Below are positions 1-49,098 of a stretch of DNA of 64,000 bases, piece by piece. The stretch comes from Elysia chlorotica (lineage: Eukaryota > Mollusca > Gastropoda > Plakobranchidae). Numbering within the stretch: the stretch's first letter is position 1; the number at the start of each line of letters is the position of its first letter. The stretch covers positions 206,423 to 270,422 of the forward strand of contig RQTK01000141.1 of NCBI GenBank assembly GCA_003991915.1, written 5' to 3'. Position numbers and translations under genes: made by a program. The notes beneath the pieces were generated by a model, which worked only from the letters and a program-made list of their open reading frames with translations, was not told where the DNA came from and made no database searches.

Positions 1-76
<76 letters not shown>
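1..76. repeat. (CTA)n microsatellite at the window edge
   Basis: About 25 perfect copies of CTA, truncated by the start of the window. Confidence 0.95.
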
Positions 77-688
77 AACAATACTATTACAACTGCGGAT
101 GCTGCTGTTGCTACTACTGTTATATTTCATGTATTGTCATTATCCTTCTCATTATAACCATCACTGTTATGACACGAATGCCAAATTATCTTCGCTCCGA
201 GTATAGACCTACCTACATAGATTTGCCAAAGCGAGTTGGTCAGTCGGCTCGAGTCTCCCGTGTCGTAGGCTCATAAGTGTATAAGGCATTTAGCGAGCTG
301 GGATGTCACTCAGTGCAGATTCCAGATCAGTCTGTCGAGGCACTCGGATCTTTCCTCTAATCTAATCTTGCGTGGAATCACTAGCTACAGGAGCCTACAA
401 CGCGATGCCTGTTGAAGTCAAGTTGTTTTGTTAAAAGTAAATATTTATATTCTTCTATTGGAATTTTGTTTAGATAAATGGACTTTTTTTCATCTTTTGG
501 ATATAGCTTGTTAACGGCATCTTTGAAATTAAAGGATAGTTATTAATGTGCTTCGTGGAGTTATAACTTAGTGCAAAGACTGTAGATCAAAAGTTTCTAT
601 TCTGAATGACTCATCCGGGGCACTTTGTGAGTAACGAAAGCGAGTATGTTTTAAAGCTTTCCATTGTTTATGATTGCCTTTCTCTGAC

Positions 689-709
689 TCTCTCTCTCTC
701 TCTCTACCT

Positions 710-800
<91 letters not shown>
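689..800. repeat. (CT)n(TATC)n compound microsatellite
   Basis: A dinucleotide CT run becomes about 19 copies of TATC. Intronic. Confidence 0.95.
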
Positions 801-1015
801 ACTCTCTTTTCCCCTCTCTCATTTTTTAGATCTCGAACTCATATACCGAAATTATCACCAATTCCATTTTTTTACTGGCGGTTCTATTCCAAAGTCAGTG
901 TCGATCTACAAAAGCGTTGATTCTGTGTACCTGTGTGAGAAATCTGATATTTATGTTTCTTTTCATGCACTCTGCAAAGAACTGTAACATTGTCTTGCAT
1001 TTGCACACTAATAAT

Positions 1016-1019
<4 letters not shown>

Positions 1020-1088
<69 letters not shown>

Positions 1089-1130
1089 GAGAGAGACAGA
1101 CAGACAGAGAGAGACAGAGAGATAGAGATG
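1020..1130. repeat. (GA)n(CAGA)n compound microsatellite
   Basis: Roughly 22 GA units followed by alternating CAGA and GA blocks. It is the reverse complement in type of the tract at 1450-1667. Confidence 0.95.
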
Positions 1131-1449
1131 AAAGAAGACAGACAAACGGAGGGAGAAACTGAGAAAGAAAGAGGGAAAAAAAGGGAGGGGGGCAGAGAGA
1201 GGAAGAGATTTGGAGAACTTGGTGTATCAGCTTCAAGTTTTCCTTCCACTTTCTCCTGTGCAGATTTGAAACTGTAGGTGGAGTCGAGATGTAGATTCAG
1301 CGATCTAATGTCCGATCCTAACAATGTGAAAAAAAAAACGTGTTTTGCCATCCAATCTTCTCTCTCCTTCCCTTCTCCCTCCCTATCGCTCTCTCCCTTA
1401 CGACGTGTCTTTCTATGGGTGATTTTAAATATGCCTTTAATCTATGCTT

Positions 1450-1669
<220 letters not shown>

Positions 1670-2983
1670 CTTGTTTCAGTCTCAACTCTAGGTTGAAAAT
1701 GTTGCGAGAGCTATTGAATAAGTTTGTCTTTGAAGTGAAACATTGCCCCCTGTTATGTGACACAACCATGCAGAAAACGCCATTTAGAGTTAAATAATTG
1801 TTGTTGCATAATCTTTTATGGGATCGATTGACGTGACCATTTATTACGTTGCATGCATTTCGTTCAATAAATTAGTTTCTCTTGACTATCCCATATAAAA
1901 TATAAGTTCATTAACGTCCAAAGTCACCATATAAAATGTGTCTTAGGAAGAAAAGGACAATCCTGTATCTAGTGTTTAGATCGGTGTGAGAACATGCATT
2001 ACGCTAAGTGACTAGCTGAAACAAAAGTGTGGAAGCACGTGAAATTGTCAGACTTTAGACGTTTTGGGATTCGTACTGTCCATACATGAACCAATTTGGG
2101 TACATCGGAGGCTTTAACTATGGCAGAGCTTCGTCTTCATATAAAAAACAACATGCAGTAAATTTAGTTTTTGTGAGGTTTTTTCTTCTCTATTTTTTCA
2201 ATCAGTTTCCACTGTTTGCAGAGGACTGAGTTTACCTGGAATTGGCTTTTAACATCTCAAACAGCATTACTGCATTTGTCTGCGCCAAGGAATTGAAAGG
2301 CCTATTTATTTTTCCAGGCTTTTCACACCTGCTGAAATCGCAGTTTGCATCTCACCTTGCTGTGGTGAAAACGGGGGAAAAATATGTTTTACTGTCGACT
2401 TTTCAGGCAATATTATGTGCGCTCCAGCAGTTTCCACATCGCAAGGCTGTGTTTATTTAGAAGAAAATTTATTCATAAGCTGTAAAGACCAGGTAATGCC
2501 AATCCGAGCCATTCTGTTGTAGATTTTTTTATCTCGTTATTTATTATCTCTCTTCTAAGGGCTGCATTTTCTAGTCTTTCAAAAGGGTATAAATAGAATT
2601 ATGTATTTTCTTTTACTTTCTCCTGTGTAGCTACCCCTGCACTATTGCGATAGCGGATCGTATGAAATTCCTTAAAACAGGGTGAATCTAGGAGGAATAG
2701 ATACTGTTCATGTTATAAGCTTTATGTTTTATCTGACTCAACTACAGCGTGTTTCTGGAATGTCTTTTATATTAGCACTGCATTTTGCCATCCTTTGTAA
2801 GTGAACTTGGTAAAGTAGCATAGATGTTCAAGCAAAAAAAAACCTTGTACAATTGTGCATAAAGAAACTGCTATCTCCTCTTGCAACATTGATCAGACAT
2901 GAAATCGATATGTATATCTCTTATCTCTTATCAGAGACAAAAATTATAATTCCCATGGTGTGAGAATATAAGACCCATTTCTA

Positions 2984-3136
2984 CAACAGCAACAACCACA
3001 GCTGCAACAAAAGCAACAGCAACAACAGCTGCAACAGCAATTACAATAACAACAATAGCAACACCACCACCATCACCACCACCACCACCACCACCACCAT
3101 CAACAGCAACAACAACAACAACAAAAACAACAACAA
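2984..3136. repeat. Imperfect CAN trinucleotide repeat before a CEP170 exon
   Basis: CAA/CAG/CTG-rich, then CCA-rich, then ACA-rich triplets. It is intronic: TAA triplets interrupt the Gln-like frame. It ends about 85 bp before the exon at 3220. Confidence 0.85.
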
Positions 3137-3219
3137 CGACTTCAACAACCAAAGACGTTATTTATACCACACTTATTTTTTATCCCCGAATATTTTCCTT
3201 TTGTCTTTCTATCTTCAAG

Positions 3220-39819
<36,600 letters not shown>

Positions 39820-40874
39820 TGTCTAACAAAACTAGTAATTGGACAGTCTTTATGTAACAGAGCTTGGTGAACAGATTTGATTCAAACAAGACCATAAGGG
39901 AAAATCTTGAGTTTTCAGCAGTGACATTTTCATTCAGCCTTGCTTTATAAACAACAGTAACTTGCATCTGACATGAATGTGATATGGAAATGAAACGTTT
40001 GATTATAAGACTAACAGAATCATGCATAATTTTCAGGGGAAATATAGGGAACTTTTTTTTTTATTGTAACTTTCAGATTTCTTTAAAAAGTCTTATAAAA
40101 ACCTGTTTAGTTTTTTTTTCAAAAATGTTGTCGCTGTAGATGCCTGGCTATCAATTAGCTCGCAAATTGTATTTATGTTTTGTTGCTTAGAAATGAAGAT
40201 GGTGTCAACTTTTTATTTGTACTGCAAACTATGTAAAAATGTAGTGATAAGATCATTACTTATATGGTTTCATGCAAAAATCATCTTGAGAAATGTGAAG
40301 GCTTAACTAATCGTCTTACCCAGGTTCATCACTTACAATTTGTAGACATGGGTATGTGAACAAAAATGTCCTTTTCTTCTTTTTGTGTTCTTTCAAATGC
40401 ACATAGTCTGGTATACTGGGTTGGTGGGGTTTTTTTCTTCTAGTCTGCCAAAAATCCTGTACTTAAAAGAAATATTTCTGAGCAATAATTTAAATCCAAG
40501 AGCTGTGAATCTTTAAATAATTTAGTCTTTGTTAGTCTCTGCAAAGAGATTGAAAAGGAAAAAATTTTGTTGGTCAAGTGAATTGTTCTCAACTTCTTGT
40601 AAAAGTTAAGAAACGAGCGTGAAAGTCTCTACTCATGCATATTATTAGGTCTGAAGCTCATGCTGATTTAAAAAGTGTTTATCTTACTCTCATTTTCTGG
40701 CAATCCTGTGATATAAATATTTTGTTGTCCAGATACATTCTATGTGTACTTCAGGTGCTTATTCTCTTTGTTTTTACTAATTTGGGTGCGTTCATCAACT
40801 TTAAACACACACAAAATCAGAGAGCTTAAACATTTCATATCTCTGAACCATTATGCATTTTATATTATTATGAG

Positions 40875-40880
40875 AATAAA
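40875..40880 (+). terminator. Possible proximal poly(A) signal
   Basis: AATAAA in gagaataaagcc, with T-rich and later TG-rich sequence downstream. It would produce a shorter CEP170 3' UTR. Weaker than the 42736 site. Confidence 0.35.
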
Positions 40881-42735
40881 GCCAAAAGGATTTTTTTGTG
40901 ATTGAAATGGTTTTTGTTTTGAAGAGTTTTTGTGTATCTGTGTAAATGTGTGAAGAGTATATCTTTCTGATTGTAAGTGATGGCCTTTGCTCTGAAAAGT
41001 TTGTATAGCATATGCTGTCAGTAGAAAGCCATGGTGTTTTTTGCGATCTTGCTATCCAACGGTTTACATATTAAATGTTTTTTTCATATGCAAAGTACAT
41101 TTCTGGGATCTTGCGCATTTTATAATATTGTCAATTAAAATTGCAGATGTTTTTTTCTGCTTAGTTTTGATTAGATTCTTTTTCCCTTCAGACTAAAGGA
41201 ATGACTGTGTCTTGATAATGAGTTATTAAAAAGGATAAATACATGCTGTTTTCATATTATAATGCATGTTGATCCAAGATGTCCAGCCCATTTTGGCCTT
41301 AATGAATGTGCATAATGCTTTTTGTCTTTTCAATGCATAAAGTTCTACAGCACATTTGGTTTTCAACTCTCTTGTAACAGTATACGTCTCTTGTTACTAC
41401 TAGCCTTTGGCTTTGAGGAGAAAAAAAGAAATGATAAGTATTTGCTTTTTGGAGAGCTAGATCTGTGCATTCTTCAGTTTAGTGACTAAAATAGTTTTGA
41501 GGAATTTGCCAACAAATGATGTTAATGCATTGACTTCACTTGATATCATGACAACAATTAAGAGAAAAAAAAAGATGTGTACATAGTGTGCAGCATGGGC
41601 ACACAAAATCCTTGAAAAGCCATGACACTAAAATTACTTTAAATGATTTAAATAATTTTCCTGGGTTTGCATATAAATAATAATGAGAGTGATATGTAGC
41701 ACCAAAAACATACTGTAACTGTACATAGCTAAATAACCAACCTTCATTTTACAGTTCAAGTTGGTTGACATTAAAAAAAAGGACAGGCTATCAATGTGAA
41801 ACTGTTTTGCATCTGAAAAATACTGTTTCAATGATTAAAAATATAGGTACTGGGAGAAAAAGATGTTTATGTAATATATGTCTTTGATATAGTTGGATGT
41901 ATATTAAAGGGTCTACTCTCCCTTTAGAAATTCTGCCAGCATAGATGTTGTTTGTAGGTCATGGCTATACACCATGGAAAGGAAAATATTATTTTTGGTC
42001 AGCTCAGTTTTACAAAGTAAAAAAAAAAAAAAGTTGTCAAAAAAAAAAGGAGACAGGTTGGTTCATGGTTCTTGACTTTGGAAAAGGGGAATTATTATCT
42101 TGTGGCCTTGTCTATCATAGAAAACTGATACAAAAGTGATGACTAGGAATGTGACTAGCCTTCTTGGTAAGCTTTGCATACTAATGTATGCTAAATAAGA
42201 CACCATATTGTTTTCGTTTATGAATTTTTAGCAATGGACTGTGTTGCCGCCTTTCACACCCTTGATGTATGCATTTATCTTCATATGCAGTTCTCTGGGT
42301 TTAATGCTGCAAATAATATAATTTGTTATTGTAGATAACTTTTACTAAATCTTCTACATAGTTATAGCGCATATCTGTCTTTATTTTTCAAATGTACATC
42401 GTGTATCTTTTGTTGTCATGTCTCAGCTTTGCCTTGTTACTTCTGAAATAGCATTTGATGAACCAGCTATGCTCATGTTTTCATAACCTTCCTCTCAATG
42501 CTTTCAGATATATACTGTACTTTCGTGTCTTTACAAGTATGCAAATTAGGGTGACAAAAAAAATTTTCTTTATTGTATTTTTCGTATGAATCTGGCTGTT
42601 TTAAACAATGCCATTATATTGTACATCACACCAATCTGCTTTGTTCTTTATATTTTTGGATGCTAAACAATACTCTTTTTTTTTCTTAGTAATAATTCCT
42701 GCATTCATGAAATGATATATGTTTGTTTCCTATCA

Positions 42736-42741
42736 AATAAA
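42736..42741 (+). terminator. Poly(A) signal AATAAA for CEP170
   Basis: AATAAA followed about 25 bases on by cgtgtttgttctctgt, a GT/T-rich downstream element. It is the best cleavage/polyadenylation signature between the CEP170 stop and the next gene. Confidence 0.6.
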
Positions 42742-42765
42742 ATCTGCTTAAATTATACTGAAACT

Positions 42766-45676
42766 TCGTGTTTGTTCTCTGTTTTATCTTAAAATGTAGG
42801 TAAAATATTTTAGACCCAATAAGCTATCACTAGTCAAATTCAAAATTTATATATGATTAAAACTTGTTGCAATGTAAACCTTTTTATGAATAAAATATGG
42901 TCGTCATAAAAGTATATGCATCAAGACATGAATATTTACTTTGGCGTCTATTACAGGGTACTTAAGAAACTAATAAACTATTCATCTTATCATTTGTGCT
43001 ACGAATTGTACGGGAATTATAGTAAGCAATGTTGAAGGTGTGAATTAAATTATAATAAATGATGAGGATTAAGACTATGGTAATAGTAATCTTAGGCCTT
43101 CTTTTGGTGATGAAATGGAAAGTACACAACATTTTAACAGTAATTTGTTTTAAACTGTAAGTCACTTTTGTAGCCAATACTGGAAGATGCATCAAATAGT
43201 ACATGTACCTCCAAAGACAGTTTTTTCTTTACAAATTCCTTTTTTACTGTTCTATATCTCAACCTTTTCAGAGCATATGTCTCATGCTATCTTCATTGAT
43301 AAGTAAAAACCAAACAAAAAAATAACAGTAGTTATATACTCAAGTCTTCTTTGTGCATCCTGTATCTCAAAAGAAAAACGTGTCTGTAAGTCTATAAGAT
43401 AAGATTTTATGTGTTAGTAGAAAGTACATAAATGAAAGAGTCAAAATTCATTGAAGATAATAAAAAAAATAATACAGTATTGGTGTAATTCACAAATTTC
43501 CTGAATGTTTTGAATCTCAGCTAATAAAGACGCCAGTGCAAACAGAAAGATGAATAAAATGAAAATGTACACAGCTATTATTGTCATCATCAATTATTAT
43601 AATAAAGTACGTTAATATAGCAGCTTTTCCATTGTGTTGCTCAAAGCATACATTTTTTTCTAACACAGAATCATAATAAAGTTCTAGTTGATAGCTCGTG
43701 TAATAAAAGCAGTACAATACAAAGACATTAATAATCGTTGTAAATAACTAGCAAATAAATCGTAATATAATATCAAACAACGAATTAAATATTTAATCAT
43801 GGAGAGTTAAAAAGAAACACATGGTACATGTACAAAAAGCGTCAGAATACATTTCTCAGAGTCAAGTTATACTAAATTGATTATTAAAAATTTTGAAGAA
43901 TAAAGGAAATAGCATATGTAAATGATCAGATTAAAAAGACATATGACTTGTAAATAAATGGTACAATAAAAATGTTACACAGAATATATTAATTACGTTG
44001 ACTACATTTATGAATTGTAACTATCTTTGTTTAAAATGACTTGGGGTAGGTAGAATGCACGTCTTGTTTGTGCATTCTACCACGGAGTCAATGAAAGATG
44101 TAAACAAGAAAGATTTAGCTTTACTTCTAAAGTTTTCAAACTGTCAGAGGCTAAATCAGACTGTGGTAGACTTTTCCATATGTCAGGATCTGCAATATTA
44201 AAAGATCACTCACCACAATTCTGTAGGTGGATTCGAGGTTTGCGTTTCCCGAACGAGGCTTATATATATCTGAAAAGTCTTTAAAGTAAGATGGAAAAGG
44301 GGTTCTTTCAGGGATTGATAATGTAAGCATTGCTATCTTATAATCTACTGTTAAGTTTTCGCGGAAGCCAATGAAATACTTTCAAGATGGTGCTGGCACT
44401 CTGACATTTTTGCGTCCTTTATAATTCTAGCCCGTGTTTTTTAATATTCTGAAATTTGCTTAAGTTTTTCACACGCCATGCCTTTGAAAAGAGAATTACA
44501 ATAATCAATTTCGGAGTTTACAAAAGACAAAATAAGTTTTTAAAATGGCGTCTTTATCAATAAGTGATTTTAAATGGCTAAGTTTCCTCAGCTCCAGAAA
44601 ACACAATATTATTCTAATAATTATAAGAAACAGATTTAGCAATAGTTAAATTGTTTTCAATAATGACACCTACATTATTCACTTTAGATAATAAACGAAG
44701 TTCTTCACCGTTAATAAACAGATTTTTAAAATAAAGTTGCCAGAGGGACATACCTCAACCACAAAAGTGTTAAAATTAGTAGATAGAACTTTACCTTTTT
44801 TTTAGAAACGGTGTTTATGGTAGTTTCCTATTGTTTTTCTTTCCAGCACCATTTCTTTAAAAGGCATATCTTGGGCAGCAATGAGCATTGAATTATGATT
44901 GACAAAAAGTAAAATTTTATAATGAATAATGGTGAAGTAAGAATAAAATTAAAAGAATCAAACCAAAAAAAATTAAAATAATGAGTATAATTTTAATAAA
45001 ACCAAAGAAAAAAAAAAAAAACAAATTCTCTTGCAAAATTCGGTTTATGAGAAATTCGAATTATCAGATTTCGTTTTGTGAGGTTTCATTGTATTTTTCT
45101 TCAGAGTCTATACCTTTAGAAATTAAACTGTTTTCTCGAAGACATACATCAACTAGATCATAGTTAAATCATACCATGAGAAACGCTTTGAACAATGCTT
45201 TTGATTGTTATTTGTAGCCTGCATGCAATCCTTTGTTATGACATTTTCATAAGTCATAAGAAAGTCAAAGTCGACCCACACACTATTACAGTATTAGTTA
45301 TATTTACAAGACATTGTGTTTCTTAAAGTAAGCTTAATTTTAGCTTTTGATTTTACAATTAACCAAACATTTTAACGAAACGGTCCAGTATGCGAGATTA
45401 ATTATTTTGTTGGATTTCTCAATTATAGGCACTAGGCAGTGGCAAAGAAAAAAAATGTACAATACGAATTTCACACCGTCTGCTGAACACTAGCCTACGT
45501 GAAGATAAGTTCATACGTTCACATAGGTTTGAGAGGAATGAGATGGGGGAAATAATACAGACAACTAGAGCTCATGTGTCAGGTTGGAGGAAATAATACA
45601 AGTACATGTAGTTAGTGATTTAATAATAATTATCTTGATGAGAAATTTGAGAAACTTCAAAAGTAAGAAGCTACGT
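42766..45676. other. Intergenic region between CEP170 and ANAPC1
   Basis: AT-rich. It contains an antisense RT remnant (44049-44930) and nothing else recognisable; 42766-44040 and 44940-45670 show no gene. Confidence 0.5.
44049..44930 (-). pseudogene. LINE reverse transcriptase C-terminal remnant, antisense
   Basis: Read on the minus strand with frameshifts and stops, it gives the thumb/C-terminal pattern of non-LTR RTs: LRKLSHLKSLIDKDAILKTY, IDYCNSLFKGM, then IADPDIWKSLPQSDLASDSL before a Lys-rich end. A perfect 12-bp hairpin (44049-44081) lies at its 3' side. Heavily decayed. Confidence 0.7.
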
Positions 45677-45720
45677 CAACATGGCGGCCTTGGAGTCTTG
45701 TTCAAGCTTATGATCTCACT
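45677..45720 (+). promoter_or_regulatory. Candidate ANAPC1 promoter/first non-coding exon with YY1-like element
   Basis: The sequence caacATGGCGGCC at 45677-45689 fits the YY1 consensus often found just downstream of transcription starts of housekeeping genes. It follows acgtcaac (half CRE-like). A possible donor, act|gtaaaa, lies at 45721. The coding exon at 48870 needs an upstream non-coding exon on this strand, and no better candidate was seen. Inference only. Confidence 0.3.
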
Positions 45721-45889
45721 GTAAAAGCACAGGTTTAAGTCTTGATGTAGATTTTAAATATCTTTACTTTATTTTCAACTACATTCTATCATCTTGATTA
45801 TAAATGCCGAAGTGAGGGCTTTAATTGAAAAGAGAAAGATGATTTGGAGACATTTTAAAGACAAAATCTAAGATTTTTTTTTTATCTCT

Positions 45890-46185
45890 CTAGACTAGAT
45901 CTAGATTTAGATATAATAGACTAGTCTAGATCTAGATCTATATAGAATCTCTAGACTTAAGACTAGATCAAGATCTCGTTGATTATCAAGATAGATTATA
46001 GATTATAGATCTAGATATAGATGCAGTTTCATTTATAAACTTAATTTATGTTTGACATTAGATCTAGATCTAGTCTCTATCTTAGTCTTAGAATTTGTTG
46101 AAAGACTGAGGGATATTTAAAGAAAAAAAGAACTTAGTCAGTTGGTGCGGCTGTCGGACAAATAGATTTAGATCTAGTCACTTCC
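45890..46185. repeat. Degenerate AGATCT/TCTAGA palindromic repeat
   Basis: Repeated and overlapping atctagatct motifs with diverged spacers. Short relatives occur near 15005, 15240, 15695, 23730 and 48170. Function unknown. Confidence 0.7.
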
Positions 46186-46722
46186 TTTAAATGTATTCCC
46201 TCTGAGAGAACTACATGGAAATACATCCATGGCGTATACGACACTGATCGCCCGCACTTTGATATTGGGAATTCTCGGGACACCAGAGGAAACAGCCTGA
46301 AAATCTACAAACATCGCTGCAGGCTGAACTTACGCAGCAACAGCTTTTCTCACCGAGTGATAAATGACTGGAATGGCCTACCAGAGAGTGTTGTGACGGC
46401 ACCAACTGTGAACTGCTTTAAGAATCGTTTGGACAAGTGCTGGGAGAATCACCCCTCTCTGTACAACCCCCAATGTGCCTCTTAGGTTAATTGAGACAGC
46501 CCAGTACTATATGATATGTAAAACATCGTCTAAGCCACGCATGCCACATACTAGTACTAGGACCATACAATTTAGACCGATGAAAAGATCGAAAGGTCTA
46601 CAACATCGAACATTTCAAGGTTCAAGGTTCAAGTACTGTTGAACATTCTGAAATTGTGCAGCTGTCGGACAAACAGATTTAGTCACTTCCTTGAAATGCA
46701 TTCATTCTGAGAGAGCTACAGG
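46146..46722 (+). repeat. ~70-bp direct repeats flanking the RT tail fragment
   Basis: gctgtcggacaaa(t/c)agattta ... cacttcctt(t/g)aaatg ... tctgagaga(a/g)ctaca occurs at about 46149-46216 and again at about 46661-46722. It straddles the RT tail; the left copy has an extra gatcta. Confidence 0.75.
46201..46485 (+). pseudogene. LINE RT C-terminal fragment
   Basis: An open frame without its own start ends at TAG 46483-46485. It encodes YIHGVYDTDRP, SRDTRGNSLKIYKHRCRLNL, FSHRVINDWNGLPESVV and VNCFKNRLDKCW. This is the conserved C-terminal tail of non-LTR RTs (HGIYD, TRG, FF..RVVNDWN.LP, FK.RLDK.W). The polymerase core is absent. It lies upstream of the first ANAPC1 coding exon. Confidence 0.85.
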
Positions 46723-48224
46723 CCCCGTATGCGCTACCTTGACCTGAATTTGAATCTGGAACTGACTTCTGAGCACTGCGAGGTGCCACGGAACTATCAT
46801 TGGCAGTGGACTTCAAGGCTTCATTCATCCTTTAAATTCCTTCTTTCTACATCATGCGTAAACTTGTGATTGGGTACATAGTATACACAGGCTCTTAAAA
46901 AATCAACCAATGAATTCAATCAAAAGTTTGGCAGATTCTCGACCTCTCAGTCAAGTTTAAATGGTAATGATAATGGTTATAAAAGATCACTGATGATAGC
47001 CTTTAAAATCATTGGAAGGAAAGGAGCAAATTTATACCTCTGTAGCATCGTGGGTAAACAAAAGGTGTTTAGTCCATTGAAAGGGGAAGATAGTGTTGAA
47101 AGCCATGCTTTTACTTATAAAAATTCAAATCTATAGGAGTATCAAAAGCGACCTCAACGAGGCACAAAGACAGACAGACATACACACACTGATGTGAAAC
47201 AGGCGCTGACCACACAGTTGAATTTTATTCTGTGCTATTTGCGTGACTGTAGGCTTGTAATTGCAAGGATCACTGTAACTAGCGATTCTTCGCTTGATAA
47301 TATTTGATTATTACAGCCAGGGTGTAGATCTCTAATTACTGTAAATCAGCAGTGGCATAAAGATATTAGATCTAGCTCGGTCGCCATTTATGAACAGCAG
47401 GAAGTCAAAGGTTCTTTGGTGTCACTGGTCTTTTTCCAGCCCACCCCATTTTTTCCGCCCATCTCTTTTGGAAACCTATGGCACATTAACATTGATTTAA
47501 ATATTTTACCTCTAAGGCATCTCCAGCAAGCGCTCTGTATTGACAATGTTCAGCTCTGGTATTTCCATTTCTATATTGTAGAACTTTCAATTGGGGCTAC
47601 AAGGTTGTAGAGCAGGACTTTTTCAGTCAGGAGACACAGAAGGGAATGTTGTTCTGTGAAAAAGGATTCAAACTTATAACACCTACAGTTATCAATTTGA
47701 AAATTAAATAAGTTTGATTGTGAGCACTTGTTGGAAACAAAGTACTAACTGGCTTCTCCTATTTTCCCCCAACACAAAAGTAATAAAAAAAAATCATCAA
47801 AAAGCCAAAACAAACTTAGGGAAATCAACTAACTTTTCAGTGCAATAGAAATAAGACACTCTATTTTTTCACACCCAGTCACATGTACCAGTCCCAGAAT
47901 GACTATCTGGCCATTGGGCGGACCTCACAGCACCGTGGGAGTTTTAAAACTTTACCCTACAGCTTTGGATAAAATTGTAGACCATCTCATTTGTATGGGA
48001 AATTTCAATAAATTAGTTTCTTTGACAACTAGAGGGCTAGTAAAAAACTGTTTGCAACTTTGAAAAAAATACTTTCAAGGGTCTTTCAATGAGGAATAGG
48101 TTTACATACATTGAGACCTACATTTTTTTTGTCAATCTTAAGAAACAGTACATATGATTGCATTGTAGATCTATATACATCTAGGTCTAGCCATGGATAT
48201 CTAGATATAGGCCTTTAGTTAGGC

Positions 48225-48227
<3 letters not shown>

Positions 48228-48304
<77 letters not shown>
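48228..48304. repeat. (CT)n microsatellite
   Basis: About 38 CT units, preceded by TCTAG-rich sequence. Confidence 0.95.
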
Positions 48305-48306
<2 letters not shown>

Positions 48307-48385
48307 ATCTCACAGATGTGGGTAAAGTGGAACTTGAAAGTTCTAACCTAATAATATTAATAACTTGTAACAGGTATTTCATCTC

Positions 48386-48540
48386 CTACTGGTTGGTTGG
48401 GTTTGTGTCAGTATCATCATAATAATGTGAATGGCTAAGACAGGTGGAGGTCACTGTGTGTCGGCATGTAAAATCCTCAGACATCAGTCTTGGGTGATGC
48501 TGATGTTGGATGTTATGCAACCAACTCAACTCAACCTAAT
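48386..48540 (+). mobile_element. SINE body, headless copy
   Basis: It runs from ctactggttggttgggttt through ggctaagacaggtgg and tcagacatcagtcttggg to gctgatgttggatgtt and an AACTCAACTC tail. Diverged member of the 5786/56643 family. Confidence 0.7.
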
Positions 48541-48903
48541 AATAACTTACATTCTCCTTTTTCTCTGTATTCCTTTTAATGTAAAAACTGTAAATATGTT
48601 GCTTTGTTGTAGGTAGTGTTACATTGATGTATTAGATACGCAGTTTCAATCAGGGTTCCAAGAAAACCTTTTCCTCTTTATCATCACTGAGTTGTAAATT
48701 GGTTTAATATTTTAGCTTCTAGCAAAATATTCCCATATATTCAAAGATGTACTCTCAATTAACTATCAGAATGTTTGAATGCAACTAATAAAAAAGAGTT
48801 ATCAAACTTTAAATGGGACGCTTCATTTGTTCCGAAATTCTAATCCTGGAAACTCCTTTTTTCTAACAGATATATATGAAATTTGGTACTCAGAAGTGAG
48901 CAC

Positions 48904-49098
48904 ATGCCCTTCAACCTGGAGACTGAGGAAATGATTGTATCCTCTGAGACCCAGGAGTTTGTTCCCTTTGGCCGCGACTACGTTCGGCACCATCCTGGGC
49001 AGTTTAAGGTCAAGCGTAATGGCGGCCCACCCAGTATAGACCTCTCGGCTCCTCTCACAAAGTCTTTCAAAGATATCTCTCTTCATGAGCCTGTTGCT
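48904..49098 (+). CDS. ANAPC1: ANAPC1 first coding exon
   Basis: The exon begins at 48870 after ttctaacag, so 48870-48903 is 5' UTR; an upstream non-coding exon is implied. ATG 48904 gives MPFNLETEEMIVSSETQEFV, matching human APC1 in length and in QEFVPFGRD(Y/H). An in-frame TTG at 48883 is not needed. Ends phase 0 before gtaagactcc. Confidence 0.9.

Larger units (their letters stand above)
39820..42765 (+). other. CEP170: CEP170 3' UTR (inferred)
   Basis: About 2.9 kb of AT-rich sequence without coding-like frames follows the stop codon. It has many T runs and ends at a canonical AATAAA with a GT-rich downstream element. An earlier AATAAA at 40875-40880 could give a shorter isoform of about 1.1 kb. 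The extent is inferred. Confidence 0.55.

Noticed and set aside
2242..2460. 72-codon open frame
   Set aside because: AT-rich intronic sequence with no similarity or splice context.
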